Shown here in pieces: positions 31,001 through 35,824 of a DNA stretch of 64,000 bases. The notes beneath the pieces were generated by a model. It was given only the letters and a program-made list of their open reading frames with translations. It was not told the DNA's origin and did not search any database. Positions within the stretch are counted from its first letter, which is position 1, and every line of letters begins with the position of its first letter. The translations under genes were made by a program, and so were the position numbers. This DNA comes from Branchipolynoe longqiensis. Taxonomy: Eukaryota > Annelida > Polychaeta > Phyllodocida > Polynoidae. Location: the NCBI GenBank assembly GCA_030323885.1, contig CM059187.1:90721121-90785120 (forward strand). Reading direction: 5' to 3'.

Positions 31001-32031
31001 TGATGGAGGGGAAGCATTTTTTAAATCATGTAGCATCACATCGTTGCGAAAGTGCAGTATGTTGACACTTTGAATGCTTTGTTGAAGAATTAGATAGGTT
31101 CAGGCAGTACCCACTAGGTGGCGCCACACACTTGGGCAGCCCTAACTATAGGTAGGCCCAATGGTGGCTGTAGTGTTCTTGGTATATGACAGGGGGCGCC
31201 ATAGGTGGTATTAAGTGTACTCCAAGATGGCTAACTGCTAAGTGATGACATCACATGCACTCCCTCTATGGTCTATGTCATGAGTATGGCTATGCCTATG
31301 CCTATGGCTATGCGGTGTCTTACTCAGCAGGCTTACTCTCAGTACTGTCAACACTGTCCCTGTCTGTAGTGTCACGATACAAATTACAAGTGTCAAGTCT
31401 AGCGACTAGTGTAGACTGAGTGTAGTGAGTCAGTAAGTCACTAAGTCAGTGTACTGTAGCGTAGGTTGTAAAAATCGCAAACGTCATGTCATCCACTCAT
31501 CGCATCGGGTTTGATTCCATCATAATTGAGAATAAAATCAATAATGACGTTGCCAAACCATATTTGCTAAGGGGACGATATTAAGGCACGTAAATGCAGC
31601 AGGGGTGAGAGGATCCCCTCCCGCCACCCCCTTCCCCAGTCAGCTGTCAGATCGGTTGGTTCCAACTGACAAGTAGGTCAACTTCGGAACTGACCTAGAT
31701 GGGCTTCACAGACCTATCATCAGCCAAAAATTGCTGAAACAATTTCGCGATTCGCTTTGCATGCAATCTAAGACCTTGACAACCCACCGTCACAATACAT
31801 ACCCGATCAAAACTACATGAGGTGTCGTCGCGTATTGTAAATGCAAAATTCCATTCAAGAATTATAATCCACATCAGCATATATACCGGCACGAACAAAG
31901 AAAATGGCGGCTAAACCTACCTCCTGAGATGTTCGCCATCCCTGCATCGACGATGCGCCGTATCGAAGACGTTCGCTCTCCTCATTTTCAGAGATCTTGT
32001 CCCGAATCGGACTAGACAAGTACACACCCAT
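2706..32031 (-). CDS. PPM1G: PPM1G (PP2C gamma) protein phosphatase, nine exons, 940 aa
   Basis: Mn/Mg-dependent Ser/Thr phosphatase of the PP2C (PPM) family. In animals the family member PPM1G is nuclear and linked to spliceosome and histone-chaperone dephosphorylation. I joined 32031-31921, 27781-27706, 25535-25353, 22802-21265, 15474-15217, 14404-14170, 12877-12748, 7454-7367 and 2909-2706. All junctions are GT-AG and phases agree (0,1,1,0,0,1,2,0), giving 2823 nt with no internal stop. Metal-site motifs are present: E37-D38, D59-G60 in YDGHGG, D841-G in ACDGIW, and D891-N in GCDNMT. The N-terminus MGVYLSS fits the family. The catalytic domain is split by a long insert, as in PPM1G, but this insert is larger because of a Ser-rich repeat; human PPM1G is about 546 aa. 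The C-terminus carries KR-rich, NLS-like sequence. Splice choice at exon 8 is uncertain because of the 93-bp array. Confidence 0.93.
3108..3395. mobile_element. Palindromic element with ACACCAAA..TAGTTCT arms
   Basis: CCCCATCACACCAAA with TAGTTCT (3128-3151) is inverted at 3336-3360 (AGAACTACTTTGGTG). Weaker symmetry continues outward on both sides. A partial relative lies at 2285-2335. Likely a MITE; duplication not resolved. An open frame runs through it but has no protein signature. Confidence 0.55.
3527..3873. mobile_element. TTAA-flanked MITE (TGCAYAGTCCGATG ends), copy 1
   Basis: Flanked by TTAA at 3523-3526 and 3874-3877. Ends resemble AGTTGCATAGTCCGATG inverted. The interior carries the family hallmark GCATGCTTGCCAAAA. 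TTAA targets suggest a piggyBac- or Kolobok-type source. A fragment of a second copy (3432-3520) abuts it, and another fragment follows at 3880-4080. Confidence 0.75.
4299..4631. mobile_element. TTAA-flanked MITE, copy 2 (complete)
   Basis: TTAA at 4295-4298 and 4632-4635. Termini are AGTTGCATAGTCTGATG and its inverted partner CATCGGACTGTGCAGCT. The internal palindrome GGCAAGCTTGCC lies mid-element. Near-full-length relative of 3527-3873, 40527-40858, 54208-54554 and 61777-62123. Confidence 0.8.
4738..5045 (-). mobile_element. tRNA-derived SINE family 1, minus orientation
   Basis: On this strand it starts at the tail block 'gttttacgtcctagcaac' and ends in 'ccagggttcgaaccc', the complement of a tRNA B-box region. 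Same ~325-bp element as 12371-12680, 34508-34825, 54708-55037 and 55150-55488. Confidence 0.8.
5046..5974. other. Intron 8 stretch with nothing recognised
   Basis: AT-rich unique-looking intronic sequence of PPM1G. No ORF of note, no clear tandem repeat and no terminal repeats were seen. Confidence 0.5.
5975..6300 (-). mobile_element. SINE resembling a widespread molluscan repeat, copy 1
   Basis: Contains 'ccaaccagtggtccacagctgg', 'gtgcatatggaag' and 'gacgtccattagcctatgat', ending in 'gcgtcgttaaataaaacaagctttcc'. The inverse of this order occurs at 8484-8712, so the two are opposite-strand copies of one family. The mollusc link is from memory, not a search. This copy lies right next to the 93-bp array. 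Confidence 0.6.
6494..7423 (-). repeat. 93-bp x10 tandem duplication of exon tail plus splice donor
   Basis: Ten units of exactly 93 bp (31 codons, no stop on the minus strand) read [19 protein letters not shown] then VSHTAHxHDRSY. Possible exon ends are 7367, 7274, 7181, 7088, 6995, 6902, 6809, 6716, 6623 and 6530. All have GAG|GTAAGT except 7181, where GT is changed to GG. Units are nearly identical, most substitutions being R/Q, G/S, K/N or A/D. The first unit is the real exon 8 tail. Confidence 0.95.
7367..7454 (-). CDS. PPM1G: PPM1G exon 8 (aa 844-873), first donor of a ten-donor array
   Basis: Acceptor TTTCTAG|GAATG completes the Trp of ACDGIW and continues [16 protein letters not shown] to SSICEE, then GAG|GTAAGT. 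88 nt, phase 0 out. The exon's last 57 bases plus 36 bases of intron are repeated nine more times downstream (93-bp unit). In eight of those the donor GT is intact, so the 3' boundary is ambiguous. Every alternative also keeps the frame into exon 9. I chose the first donor because it reproduces the family's normal spacing to PDTSGDG. Confidence 0.85.
7455..8483. other. Intron 7 stretch with one diverged AGGGTCC repeat
   Basis: 7728-7880 resembles the AGGGTCCATACA element at 17207-17466 (GGGTCCGTAAAGATATG, AATTCAAGGCTATTT, AATGAAGACTTT). Nothing else was recognised. Confidence 0.45.
8484..8712 (+). mobile_element. SINE resembling a widespread molluscan repeat, copy 2
   Basis: Reads 'aagcttgttttatttaatgacg', 'caataagcagcaaggg', 'tatatgcactttcccacaga' and 'ccagttgtggaccactggttg'. 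Same family as 5975-6300 on the other strand. The open reading frame over it is incidental. Confidence 0.6.
9067..9356. repeat. Long hairpin at the 3' end of element C
   Basis: 9067-9140 and 9283-9356 are inverted copies (ACCTGGGTATA, GATGGATAACTGTTGTTTTC, CCGAGGTATAAGCC, GACGTGGGCGAGG) separated by ~140 bp. This could be the terminal repeat paired with an internal complementary copy, as used by DIRS elements for circle formation. Confidence 0.75.
9360..9943 (-). pseudogene. DIRS-like ORF2, N-terminal RT fragment
   Basis: Reads [18 protein letters not shown], then after a frameshift and stop [38 protein letters not shown] and [17 protein letters not shown]. These are the conserved opening of DIRS-type reverse transcriptase (template-grip region). 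It stops before the first catalytic Asp motif, where it joins the 3' repeat. It overlaps the end of the gag frame. Confidence 0.75.
9411..9514. repeat. 52-bp tandem duplication inside the RT fragment
   Basis: Two perfect copies (9411-9462, 9463-9514) beginning ATGTTGGTATTCAACTATTT. The duplication shifts the RT frame and is a recent local event in an already dead element. Confidence 0.9.
9868..11141 (-). pseudogene. DIRS-like gag (ORF1), broken
   Basis: The opening segment is acidic ([17 protein letters not shown]) then Lys-rich. A frame change near 10800 continues as [17 protein letters not shown]. The middle includes [22 protein letters not shown]. An in-frame TAG at 10396-10398 precedes [14 protein letters not shown]. 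The end has FGGQLPYLF, then [11 protein letters not shown] and an Arg/Gly-rich [11 protein letters not shown] tail, typical of DIRS1-group ORF1. At least two lesions, so not functional. Confidence 0.75.
12190..12300. mobile_element. Fragment of the TTAA-flanked MITE
   Basis: Shares 'ttttggagatatttgaag', 'caccataggc' and 'gcagcaacaagtatt' with the complete copies. No termini remain. Confidence 0.5.
12371..12680 (-). mobile_element. tRNA-derived SINE family 1, minus orientation
   Basis: Starts 'gtttgttggaattttacatcct', passes 'ctgacactgagctaaccagtcc' and 'aagtcattggtttgactcgacc', and ends in the head complement 'ggaaccaaactcccgat'. It lies in intron 7, just downstream (in gene direction) of exon 7. 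Confidence 0.8.
12748..12877 (-). CDS. PPM1G: PPM1G exon 7 (aa 801-844)
   Basis: Acceptor CTTGTAG|GTGACC and donor ATATG|GTAAGC. Encodes GDHCYKRN, then [11 protein letters not shown] and [10 protein letters not shown], with the third metal-site Asp (D841). 130 nt; phase 1 in and phase 2 out, matching exons 6 and 8 exactly. It is covered by a longer unrelated open frame and is easy to miss. Confidence 0.93.
13004..13673. mobile_element. CAGGGATGAAAG MITE with an internal expansion
   Basis: Starts CAGAGATGAAAGTGG and ends ACCTTTCATTCCTG. Flanks AATCAT (12998-13003) and CATCAT (13674-13679) fit a 6-bp duplication with one mismatch. The interior holds two copies of an ~80-bp segment (about 13265-13345 and 13525-13605, both with AACACTACGGTTGTGGGAC). 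Between them is a segment related to 30400-30590. Confidence 0.7.
13860..14069. mobile_element. Degraded CAGGGATGAAAG MITE
   Basis: Contains 'tcagggaatcggaggaaaatg', 'tctacggtcatataagaacg', 'cgcggaaatccgcg' and a decayed end CTGTCATCCCTC. It abuts the end of PPM1G exon 6 within ~100 bases. Confidence 0.6.
14170..14404 (-). CDS. PPM1G: PPM1G exon 6 (aa 723-801)
   Basis: Acceptor TGGCAG|CCTGG and donor ATCG|GTATGC. Encodes [20 protein letters not shown], then DHKPEDE and [12 protein letters not shown], all PP2C core motifs. 235 nt, ends in phase 1. Downstream codons in the open frame (MQGSPSH...) are intronic. Confidence 0.94.
14539..14564. repeat. (CA)n microsatellite
   Basis: Thirteen or so CA dinucleotides in intron 5. 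A 29-bp segment with AATTTCCCATGATTTCCTAA is also duplicated just after it (about 14590-14648). Confidence 0.85.
14850..15180. mobile_element. Fragments of two element families in intron 5
   Basis: 14850-15010 resembles the AGGGTCCATACACATG element of 17207-17466. 15030-15180 resembles the right part of the TTAA-flanked MITE, ending near TTTCATCAGACTAAACAGTC. The second fragment ends ~35 bases from the exon 5 donor. Confidence 0.5.
15217..15474 (-). CDS. PPM1G: PPM1G exon 5, acidic exon (aa 637-722)
   Basis: Acceptor CCGCAG|GAACC and donor GAAGAG|GTGCGT, 258 nt, phase 0 both sides. It encodes a basic TRSKRK patch followed by long Asp/Glu/Ser runs. These correspond to the acidic domain that distinguishes PPM1G from other PP2Cs. 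An alternative donor 8 bases upstream would break the frame with exon 6. Confidence 0.88.
15515..15560. mobile_element. Left-end fragment of the CAGGGATGAAAG MITE
   Basis: Begins CAGGGATGAAAGTGGTCTCC and loses similarity after ~45 bases. The following 15561-15818 has a GATTAGATTAGATTA microsatellite near 15645-15670 and nothing else recognised. Confidence 0.6.
15819..16115. mobile_element. Complete CAGGGATGAAAG MITE with 6-bp duplication ATCGTT
   Basis: Starts CATGGATGAAAGTGG and ends ATCTTTCATCCCTG. Exact flanking duplication ATCGTT (15813-15818, 16116-16121). The interior has a GTATACACTTATAGTGCTGC-type satellite also present, more expanded, in the copy at 23638-24129. Confidence 0.88.
16150..16310 (-). 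mobile_element. tRNA-derived SINE family 4, partial
   Basis: Contains 'gcgggttcgaaccca' (B-box core), 'accattagcc' and 'acctgtgcatgtgatatttc...gaggtcagcgcacc'. The same layout is seen at 16590-17160. Confidence 0.5.
16590..17160 (-). mobile_element. SINE family 4 copy interrupted by a MITE
   Basis: The head segment with 'gcaggtttcaaacca' and 'gtgctctaaccattagccg' ends at 16726. The body resumes at 17061 with 'acctgtcaatgtggaattt' and 'gaggtcagtgcacc'. The interruption is the MITE 16727-17060, and its CTGATG duplication comes from this SINE. Confidence 0.6.
16727..17060. mobile_element. Complete CAGGGATGAAAG MITE with 6-bp duplication CTGATG
   Basis: Starts CAGGGATGAAAGTGGTCTCC and ends GATCTTTCATCCCTG. 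Perfect CTGATG flanks at 16721-16726 and 17061-17066. This is the cleanest copy for defining the family's termini and target length. Confidence 0.9.
17207..17466. mobile_element. Element with AGGGTCCRTWCA ends
   Basis: AGGGTCCATACACATG at the left and GTTTGAACGGACCCT at the right are inverted. The interior repeats 'attcaaggct' motifs on both sides. Relatives at 2983-3075, 7728-7880 and 14850-15010. Target duplication not settled. Confidence 0.6.
17472..19020. mobile_element. 1.5-kb element, TAGGTACCCC ends, 7-bp duplication
   Basis: Begins TAGGTACCCCAA and ends TTGGGATACCTA. CTGTTAA is duplicated exactly (17465-17471, 19021-19027). The right duplication is followed at once by another TAGGTACCCCAA. 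AT-rich interior with no ORF of note. Most of intron 4 here consists of this element. Confidence 0.75.
19042..19648. mobile_element. Inverted-repeat element, ATCACGGTTCC ends
   Basis: 'aataaactagatcacggttcc' near 19045-19065 is inverted at 19625-19645 as GGAACCGTGATGTAG. It contains an 18-base G run (19575-19592). Boundaries approximate. Confidence 0.6.
19649..20570. other. Intron 4 stretch with nothing recognised
   Basis: AT-rich intronic sequence with a GGGAGGG-rich patch around 20190-20240. No gene, tandem array or element ends were seen. Confidence 0.5.
20572..20660. repeat. 22-bp tandem repeat x4
   Basis: Units of TATAGTCTTATGCTCCCTC plus 2-3 bases, repeated about four times with minor changes. 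Related single motifs occur at 20458-20475. Confidence 0.8.
20990..21081. mobile_element. Right-end fragment of the CAGGGATGAAAG MITE
   Basis: 'cacgttctagtaacatc', 'gtgaacgttaattggtgaat' and the terminus GATCTTTCAACCCTG. About 180 bases from the exon 4 donor. Confidence 0.6.
21265..22802 (-). CDS. PPM1G: PPM1G exon 4, large insert exon (aa 124-636)
   Basis: Acceptor TTTCAG|AGTCTG and donor AAGCAG|GTAAAG; 1538 nt with no stop. It begins with the PPM1G-specific segment [18 protein letters not shown], then low-complexity acidic and Ser/Thr-rich sequence. From about residue 404 to 591 it holds ~22 degenerate repeats of VSAGSSSTT (27 bp each, some 24 bp). This exon accounts for the protein's unusual length. 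The antisense frame over the array is also open for ~300 codons but is only a shadow. Confidence 0.88.
21403..21960 (-). repeat. 27-bp coding minisatellite in PPM1G exon 4
   Basis: About 22 tandem units encode S-A-G-S-S-(S)-T-T-V/D on the minus strand. 27-bp units are mixed with 24-bp variants, so length changes stay in frame. Neighbouring units differ by few bases, implying recent turnover. The array is likely polymorphic in length between individuals. Confidence 0.9.
22810..23630. other. Start of intron 3, nothing recognised
   Basis: Low-complexity AT-rich sequence. An open minus-strand frame at 23406-23612 has no protein signature. Confidence 0.5.
23638..24129. mobile_element. CAGGGATGAAAG MITE with expanded satellite and SINE fragment
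   Basis: Starts CCGGGATGATAGTGG and ends ATCTTTCATCCCTG. Perfect ATTAAT flanks (23632-23637, 24130-24135). About 23745-23985 is a tandem array of ~45-bp units (ATTAGTATACACTGATAGTG, CTGCGGCGTTTGAAGC). 23985-24055 is a fragment of SINE family 1 inside it. Confidence 0.85.
24663..24852. mobile_element. 190-bp MITE with CAGGGTTGCCAAC ends, 6-bp duplication
   Basis: CAGGGTTGCCAAC and GTTGGCAACCCTG are perfect inverted ends. CGCTAG is duplicated on both sides (24657-24662, 24853-24858). It shares the CAGGG terminus and the 6-bp target with the larger MITE family, but the interior is unrelated. Confidence 0.85.
24886..25153. repeat. (GTAT)n microsatellite
   Basis: Two long runs of GTAT separated by an interrupted middle (~24985-25060), in intron 3 about 200 bases from exon 3. 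Met-Tyr-Val-Cys 'ORFs' in three frames are artefacts of the tetranucleotide. Confidence 0.95.
25353..25535 (-). CDS. PPM1G: PPM1G exon 3 (aa 63-124)
   Basis: Acceptor GGCAG|GCGCT and donor GACGACG|GTAGGG. Encodes [18 protein letters not shown] and on to [10 protein letters not shown], matching the helical region after DGHGG in PPM1G. 183 nt, phase 1 in and phase 1 out. Confidence 0.93.
25570..26803. other. Intron 2 stretch with nothing recognised
   Basis: AT-rich sequence with TATATA and T-rich patches. No coding frame beyond 75 codons and no element ends were seen. Confidence 0.5.
26804..27538. mobile_element. Element with TAGGTACCGGCAGCG ends, ~7-bp duplication
   Basis: TAGGTACCGGCAGCGG at the left and CGCTGCCGGTACCTA at the right are inverted. 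Flanks CTGATAG and CCGATAG differ at one base. Same TAGGTACC start and ~7-bp target as 17472-19020, so probably one superfamily. It ends ~170 bases from exon 2. Confidence 0.75.
27706..27781 (-). CDS. PPM1G: PPM1G exon 2 (aa 38-63)
   Basis: Acceptor CCACAG|GATGC and donor GGAG|GTAAG. Encodes [12 protein letters not shown]... to FACYDGHG, containing the D38 and D59-G60 metal ligands. It is 76 nt and ends in phase 1. Reading frames other than this one in the region are shadows. Confidence 0.93.
28133..28441. mobile_element. Complete CAGGGATGAAAG MITE
   Basis: Starts CAGGGATGAAAGTGGTCTCC and ends GTCTTTCATCTCTG. Flanks CTCATT (28127-28132) and CTTATT (28442-28447) differ at one base. Gives the family's uninterrupted length, about 309 bp. 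Confidence 0.85.
28442..29140. other. Intron 1 stretch with homopolymer runs
   Basis: G run at about 28526-28539 and A run at 28574-28587. Two related segments containing 'gggcacatcaggaagagg' (28651) and 'ggagtgcatcaggaagagg' (28931) suggest an old local duplication. No gene seen. Confidence 0.5.
29150..29530. repeat. Strand-asymmetric minisatellite (CCATTCCC then TTGGTTG)
   Basis: 29150-29260 is pyrimidine-rich (CCATTCCCCTCTC units). 29262-29530 is G/T-only, built of TTGGTTGTTGGTGG. The G/T strand carries no C for ~260 bases apart from scattered single ones. The open frames on both strands follow from the composition. Confidence 0.85.
29540..31900. other. Intron 1 stretch, largely unrecognised
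   Basis: 30400-30590 is related to the segment at 13346-13520 (AACTTCAAATGCACATAT, TATTGCTTTTG, ending TGGGGTACC). 31265-31315 is a short TATGGCTATGCC repeat. Nothing else seen. Confidence 0.5.
31921..32031 (-). CDS. PPM1G: PPM1G exon 1 (aa 1-37)
   Basis: Starts at the ATG giving MGVYLSS and includes [10 protein letters not shown], the conserved N-terminal strand of PP2C gamma. It ends SQE at a GAG|GTAGGT donor, phase 0. The codon phase, the donor and the family N-terminus decide this start over the longer open frame extending to 32154. Confidence 0.92.
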
Positions 32032-32160
32032 ATCTAACTGGATCTGTCCATATGCTCTACACCAGAGTAGTGTGGATGGGCGGGAAGCCTGCCGATTTAG
32101 CAGCCCACACGTGTTGTTTTTCGCGGCATGCACGACTTCTGTACGACTTGACACTTAGGA

Positions 32161-32181
32161 CACGTGACCTTGATGACGTCA
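32161..32181. promoter_or_regulatory. Candidate PPM1G promoter motifs (E-box and CRE)
   Basis: CACGTG at 32161-32166 and palindromic TGACGTCA at 32174-32181 lie ~130-150 bases upstream of the PPM1G start codon. They are textbook E-box and CRE sequences. Function and transcription start are not established. Confidence 0.35.
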
Positions 32182-32653
32182 GCCTTTGGGAATCCCCTAC
32201 ACCTATGGCATTTAATAGGTCTAGAATGTTTGGAGCCGAAATATATATCAAATTAGTCTTGAAATCGTTTAGAAAAAACATTGATGTATATATGTATAGG
32301 TACGCTTGTCTGTTTGATAAGTAAGATAACAGAACAACGTCACATCTGTACTTTCGTCCAAGCAATAAACACATGTGTCCGATGTGATGTGAGTTTTCCC
32401 GCCGAAAGCCTGGCCTAGTAAAGCAAAGCGAATGCGGCAAAAAAAAGAAGGAAAAGCATGTAAAGGCACAGTAGTGCTTCCATATATCCTAATGCGATTG
32501 TGAATGCGAATGCGGCAAATGGATCGACCCATGATGGACCGATTAGTGCGAATGTGAATGCTGCTGGGTTTGCCGTAGGACACAACAGGAACATCGACTT
32601 TCCTTCACAAATTTAGAGCAAAAAAAAACCCAAAATGGCATGGGTATTTATTA

Positions 32654-33223
32654 CCCCAGTCACACGAGAGGCAGCGTTCGCCGCCAACCTCCTTACGCCC
32701 AAAAGGACGCCAACCACCCAGCGTTCCATTCGATACATTGATTCAAATACGTTGTAGGCGCCAGGTCGGTGCCAGGTCGGCACCAGGTCGGCGCCAGGTC
32801 GGTGCCAGGTCGGCACCAGGTCGGCACCAGGTCAGCGCCAGGTCGGCGCGTCGGTGCGAGGGCGCCACAAGGGCGCCGCTGGGTCAGTGACAGAGCAGCG
32901 CTGAGTCAGTAGCAGGGCGGTGCTGGGTCAGCGCCGGGTCGGCGCCATGGCGGTGTGGGTTGGGGAAAGGGCGGTGCCCTGGCGCCGACCACATGGTGAC
33001 TGCAGCATCGCATGTGTTGGCGCCACCCAGGTCGGCGCCAGATCGGTGCCAGAAAGCCGGCAACTCGCCAAACCAGGGCGGCACCAGGGCAGCGCCAGGG
33101 CACCAACCATTTTGAATGGCACCACCGTAACAGGATGCAAGGATGTTGCACATGCAGCAGCAGCAACCTCGTTTTGACGTCGCGAATCGAGCGTTAGCGA
33201 ACGCAGGCCTCATGTGACTGGGG
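32654..33223. mobile_element. 570-bp MITE with CCCCAGTCACA ends and an internal satellite
   Basis: CCCCAGTCACACGAG at the left and CATGTGACTGGGG at the right are inverted; the inner CAGCGTTCGC / GCGAACGC also pair. Flanked by TA on each side (32652-32653, 33224-33225). 32755-33110 is an array of GGTCGGCGCCA-like units that produces open frames on both strands with no protein meaning. Confidence 0.75.
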
Positions 33224-33639
33224 TATATGCTGCACACCGCATACCGTGTATATAGAATCTTAGCTTTAGGCTAGTAGTCGGTGTAGTAGGCCCCCCAGGA
33301 CTGGAACTTAAAGCTGAAGTGAATATAGGGTGAAGTACGGCCTAGGCCTAATTTAAGTTTTCTACGGATATGCGCAGGTCAACAATGTAGTTTCAACCCA
33401 GAGAGACTTTGGACATGTAGGCTGGGGCCAATATGTACTGGGTGAGATAAATGCATGATTCTGAGCTTCATTATTTTGCAAGTCAGTAGGCTAGGCCCAC
33501 ACCGCTATATCGGGTATTGTAGATGGTGCGCCGACAAGAGCCCACAAGACAAAAAGCTCACATGCTTATTGAAAATGGAGACAAAAGCCCACAATGATTT
33601 GTTTAATTATATGCATATAATGTCACAATGGAACGTGGC

Positions 33640-33935
33640 GTTCTCTGTGGCGGAGTGGTTAGAGTGTCTGACTTTTTTTCTAGGTCAGACTCCTAATCTG
33701 AGGGTCGGTGGTTCGATTCCCCGTGCCCCCAGCTCTGCCAATTTGGATTTCCACCGCTGTGTATAACTTACAGCGTCATCAAAGGCCAGTTGCTCTCATA
33801 CCATGTCTATGTGGTGTGGGAGGTTAAAAATCCCTTGGGTCGGTAAAAGTGTAGGTTCGGGCTTTCTATCGACCAGCAGTGGAATGAGGAAGACCAGTCG
33901 TCCATGACTGAAATTTCCCCTGCTTAAACAACTAA
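33640..33935 (+). mobile_element. tRNA-Arg-derived SINE (family 2)
   Basis: A-box-like GTGGCGGAGTGG at 33647-33658 and B-box GGTTCGATTCC at 33710-33720. TCAGA-CTCCTAA-TCTGA forms an anticodon arm reading CCT (Arg). An extra hairpin, GTCTGAC...GTCAGAC, sits between the D-arm and anticodon arm, so this is not a functional tRNA. Body includes 'tgtgggaggttaaaaatccc'. A second copy lies at 63075-63308 on the other strand. Confidence 0.8.
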
Positions 33936-33969
33936 TGGACAACAAAAAAACAACAACAAAAATAGGTAT

Positions 33970-34270
33970 AATCCCAGCCAGCAAAAAACAGGACCCGTTT
34001 GGGGCCTATATGGGTTACAATATGGGGTACACAGGGCCTAGGGCCCATATGCTTTTTTCAAACGGGATCCATGTGGATTCCACGTGGCAAGCCCCATATG
34101 AGTCTAACTAGCCTAGATATTTTATGTGATTTATGGTTTGGAATCTGCATCCATGGGACTCATGTGGGTCTGATATGGGCAGAATAGTCAGTTTGGAACC
34201 CACGTTGGTCCAATACAGACAAGCCCACATGAGTTTGCCCGGATATAGCCCATATAGGCCCCGTATACTT
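33970..34270. repeat. CCCATATGG-rich region
   Basis: Repeated motifs such as GGGCCCATATG, CCCATATGAG and CCCATATAGG on both strands within 300 bp, perhaps a decayed MITE satellite. Ends not resolved. Confidence 0.4.
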
Positions 34271-34332
34271 TTTAAATGTAGGCCCTATTTCTTAAGGGAC
34301 TGGTGACATCCCTTTTCTTTGTTTTCCATTAA

Positions 34333-34377
34333 AGTTGGTTGGTTGTTGGAGTTTTACGTCTTGGCAACATCTAAACA
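34333..34377 (-). mobile_element. SINE family 1 tail fragment
   Basis: 'gttggttgttggagttttacg' and 'ggcaacatctaa' match the family's terminal block only. Confidence 0.7.
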
Positions 34378-34507
34378 AAGGATGCAAATTCACCCCGATT
34401 TTCAACTTTCAAAATGACATAATTAACTTTCTTCATATTTTTCATAGAATCTAAATTTAAGGATCATTTTAATAGTAGTTCTCAGTTATTTCCAATGGAA
34501 CTGGACA

Positions 34508-34825
34508 CAATGGCTGAATCGATAGAGCGTAGACTTCTCGTGCAGAAGGTCAAGAGTCCGAATTTTGGGTCAGTGAAACCAATGACTTACAAACTCTATA
34601 CTTGTCGCTACCTACCCTGTCACTTGGTATTATAGGGAGAAGCTGAGGACTGGTTAGCTCAGTGTCAGGATAATGTGTTTGAGTGGGAAATAGGGTCATG
34701 GTGCTGGTGGCCTGATTTTCCAGTGGGGCAGCACTATAAAGGTTACTATGAGTGCATACTATCACCAGTCGGTACCTGTATTGATATGACCATATACATT
34801 GCTAGGACGTAAAACCCTAACAAAC
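34508..34825 (+). mobile_element. tRNA-derived SINE family 1, plus orientation
   Basis: The head 'aatggctgaatcgatagagcg' is a tRNA-like A-box region, and 'caagagtccgaattttggg' is a decayed B-box. The body and tail 'gctaggacgtaaaaccctaa' follow. Complements the minus copies elsewhere. Confidence 0.8.
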
Positions 34826-35007
34826 AAATAGATATGTCCAATGGTACCAGTTTTCATTCAATTAGGCCTACATGAATTACATTTTTTTAGGTATGTGGGC
34901 CTACCTAATATGTGTGATTCAGGAGGTGGAAACGAAGAGTGATAGGTGCGAACAACTGACTCTGGTAACACCTCTGATTAAAGTTTGGGATCTTTTGTCT
35001 CTTTTAA

Positions 35008-35092
35008 GGGTGTGAGCGTTTGTCTTGTGAGCTTTTGTCTTGTGAGCTTTTGTCTTGCGAGCTTTTATCTGGTGAGCTTTTGTCATGGAACC
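35008..35092. repeat. 17-bp tandem repeat x5
   Basis: Units of TGAGCTTTTGTCTTG repeated about five times with small changes. Flanked by unrecognised sequence from 34830 to 35820. Confidence 0.85.
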
Positions 35093-35824
35093 CTGCAGAT
35101 TATCTACCAACCAATCAATTGCTCACCTATAATATCACATACATTGTATTACCATACATAGACTTAACCAGAAACCGGGCCTTTGATGGGCCTAACACGC
35201 TAACACAGTCATATCCTACTGCAGCCTGTGTTGTGTTGCACTGGGAAAAGAAGGGTTAAATACTCGCAGTGCTGTTTGGTAACACCTAGCCACCCATATG
35301 TCTGATTATGTTATGTCAGCGCAGGCTAAACACCGACCATAACAATATTAGCATAGGAATGTGTCAGCATTCTTGTTATACGATAGGCCTACTGTATTTA
35401 TCTAATTGGATACAACTAATGATGTAGGCCTATGCAATGCCATCCAACGACTTTTACCAACACCAGAATGTTCTGATATGAGCCAAAAGGTGGCGCCACA
35501 TATATCGTCTCATGTCATAAGGAAGGGTGTTTCCCCATTGGAGAAATGGTCACGTCCTTGTATTCTTATTGCGATAGAGTAATGATTGTGTTGATCACGT
35601 ATGTTGAATCTACACAGTGGTGTCGATGGCGCTGTTGTGGTTAACGACAGGCCTACATGTTTGCACTAGGCTTATATAAAATAGTCACCTCCAGTGACAG
35701 TATCTTACTAGATAAAGGATTCACCCCTATCACGAGATATTTTATCTACCTGTATTCCTACATGCATTGCTATAGGATCTACCACAGTCAACAGCTAGTA
35801 TCTAGATAAAAGATTCATCTCTAA

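Noticed and set aside
32057..32440. Minus-strand frames upstream of PPM1G as an N-terminal extension or separate gene
   Set aside because: The conserved PPM1G N-terminus starts at 32031, and upstream residues show no family similarity.
32884..33237. Open frames on both strands around 32.9-33.2 kb as a gene
   Set aside because: They lie inside a MITE made of GGTCGGCGCCA units; frames on both strands are open for composition reasons.
33640..33725. Functional tRNA-Arg gene
   Set aside because: An extra hairpin disrupts the cloverleaf and the same sequence with a SINE body occurs twice in the window.
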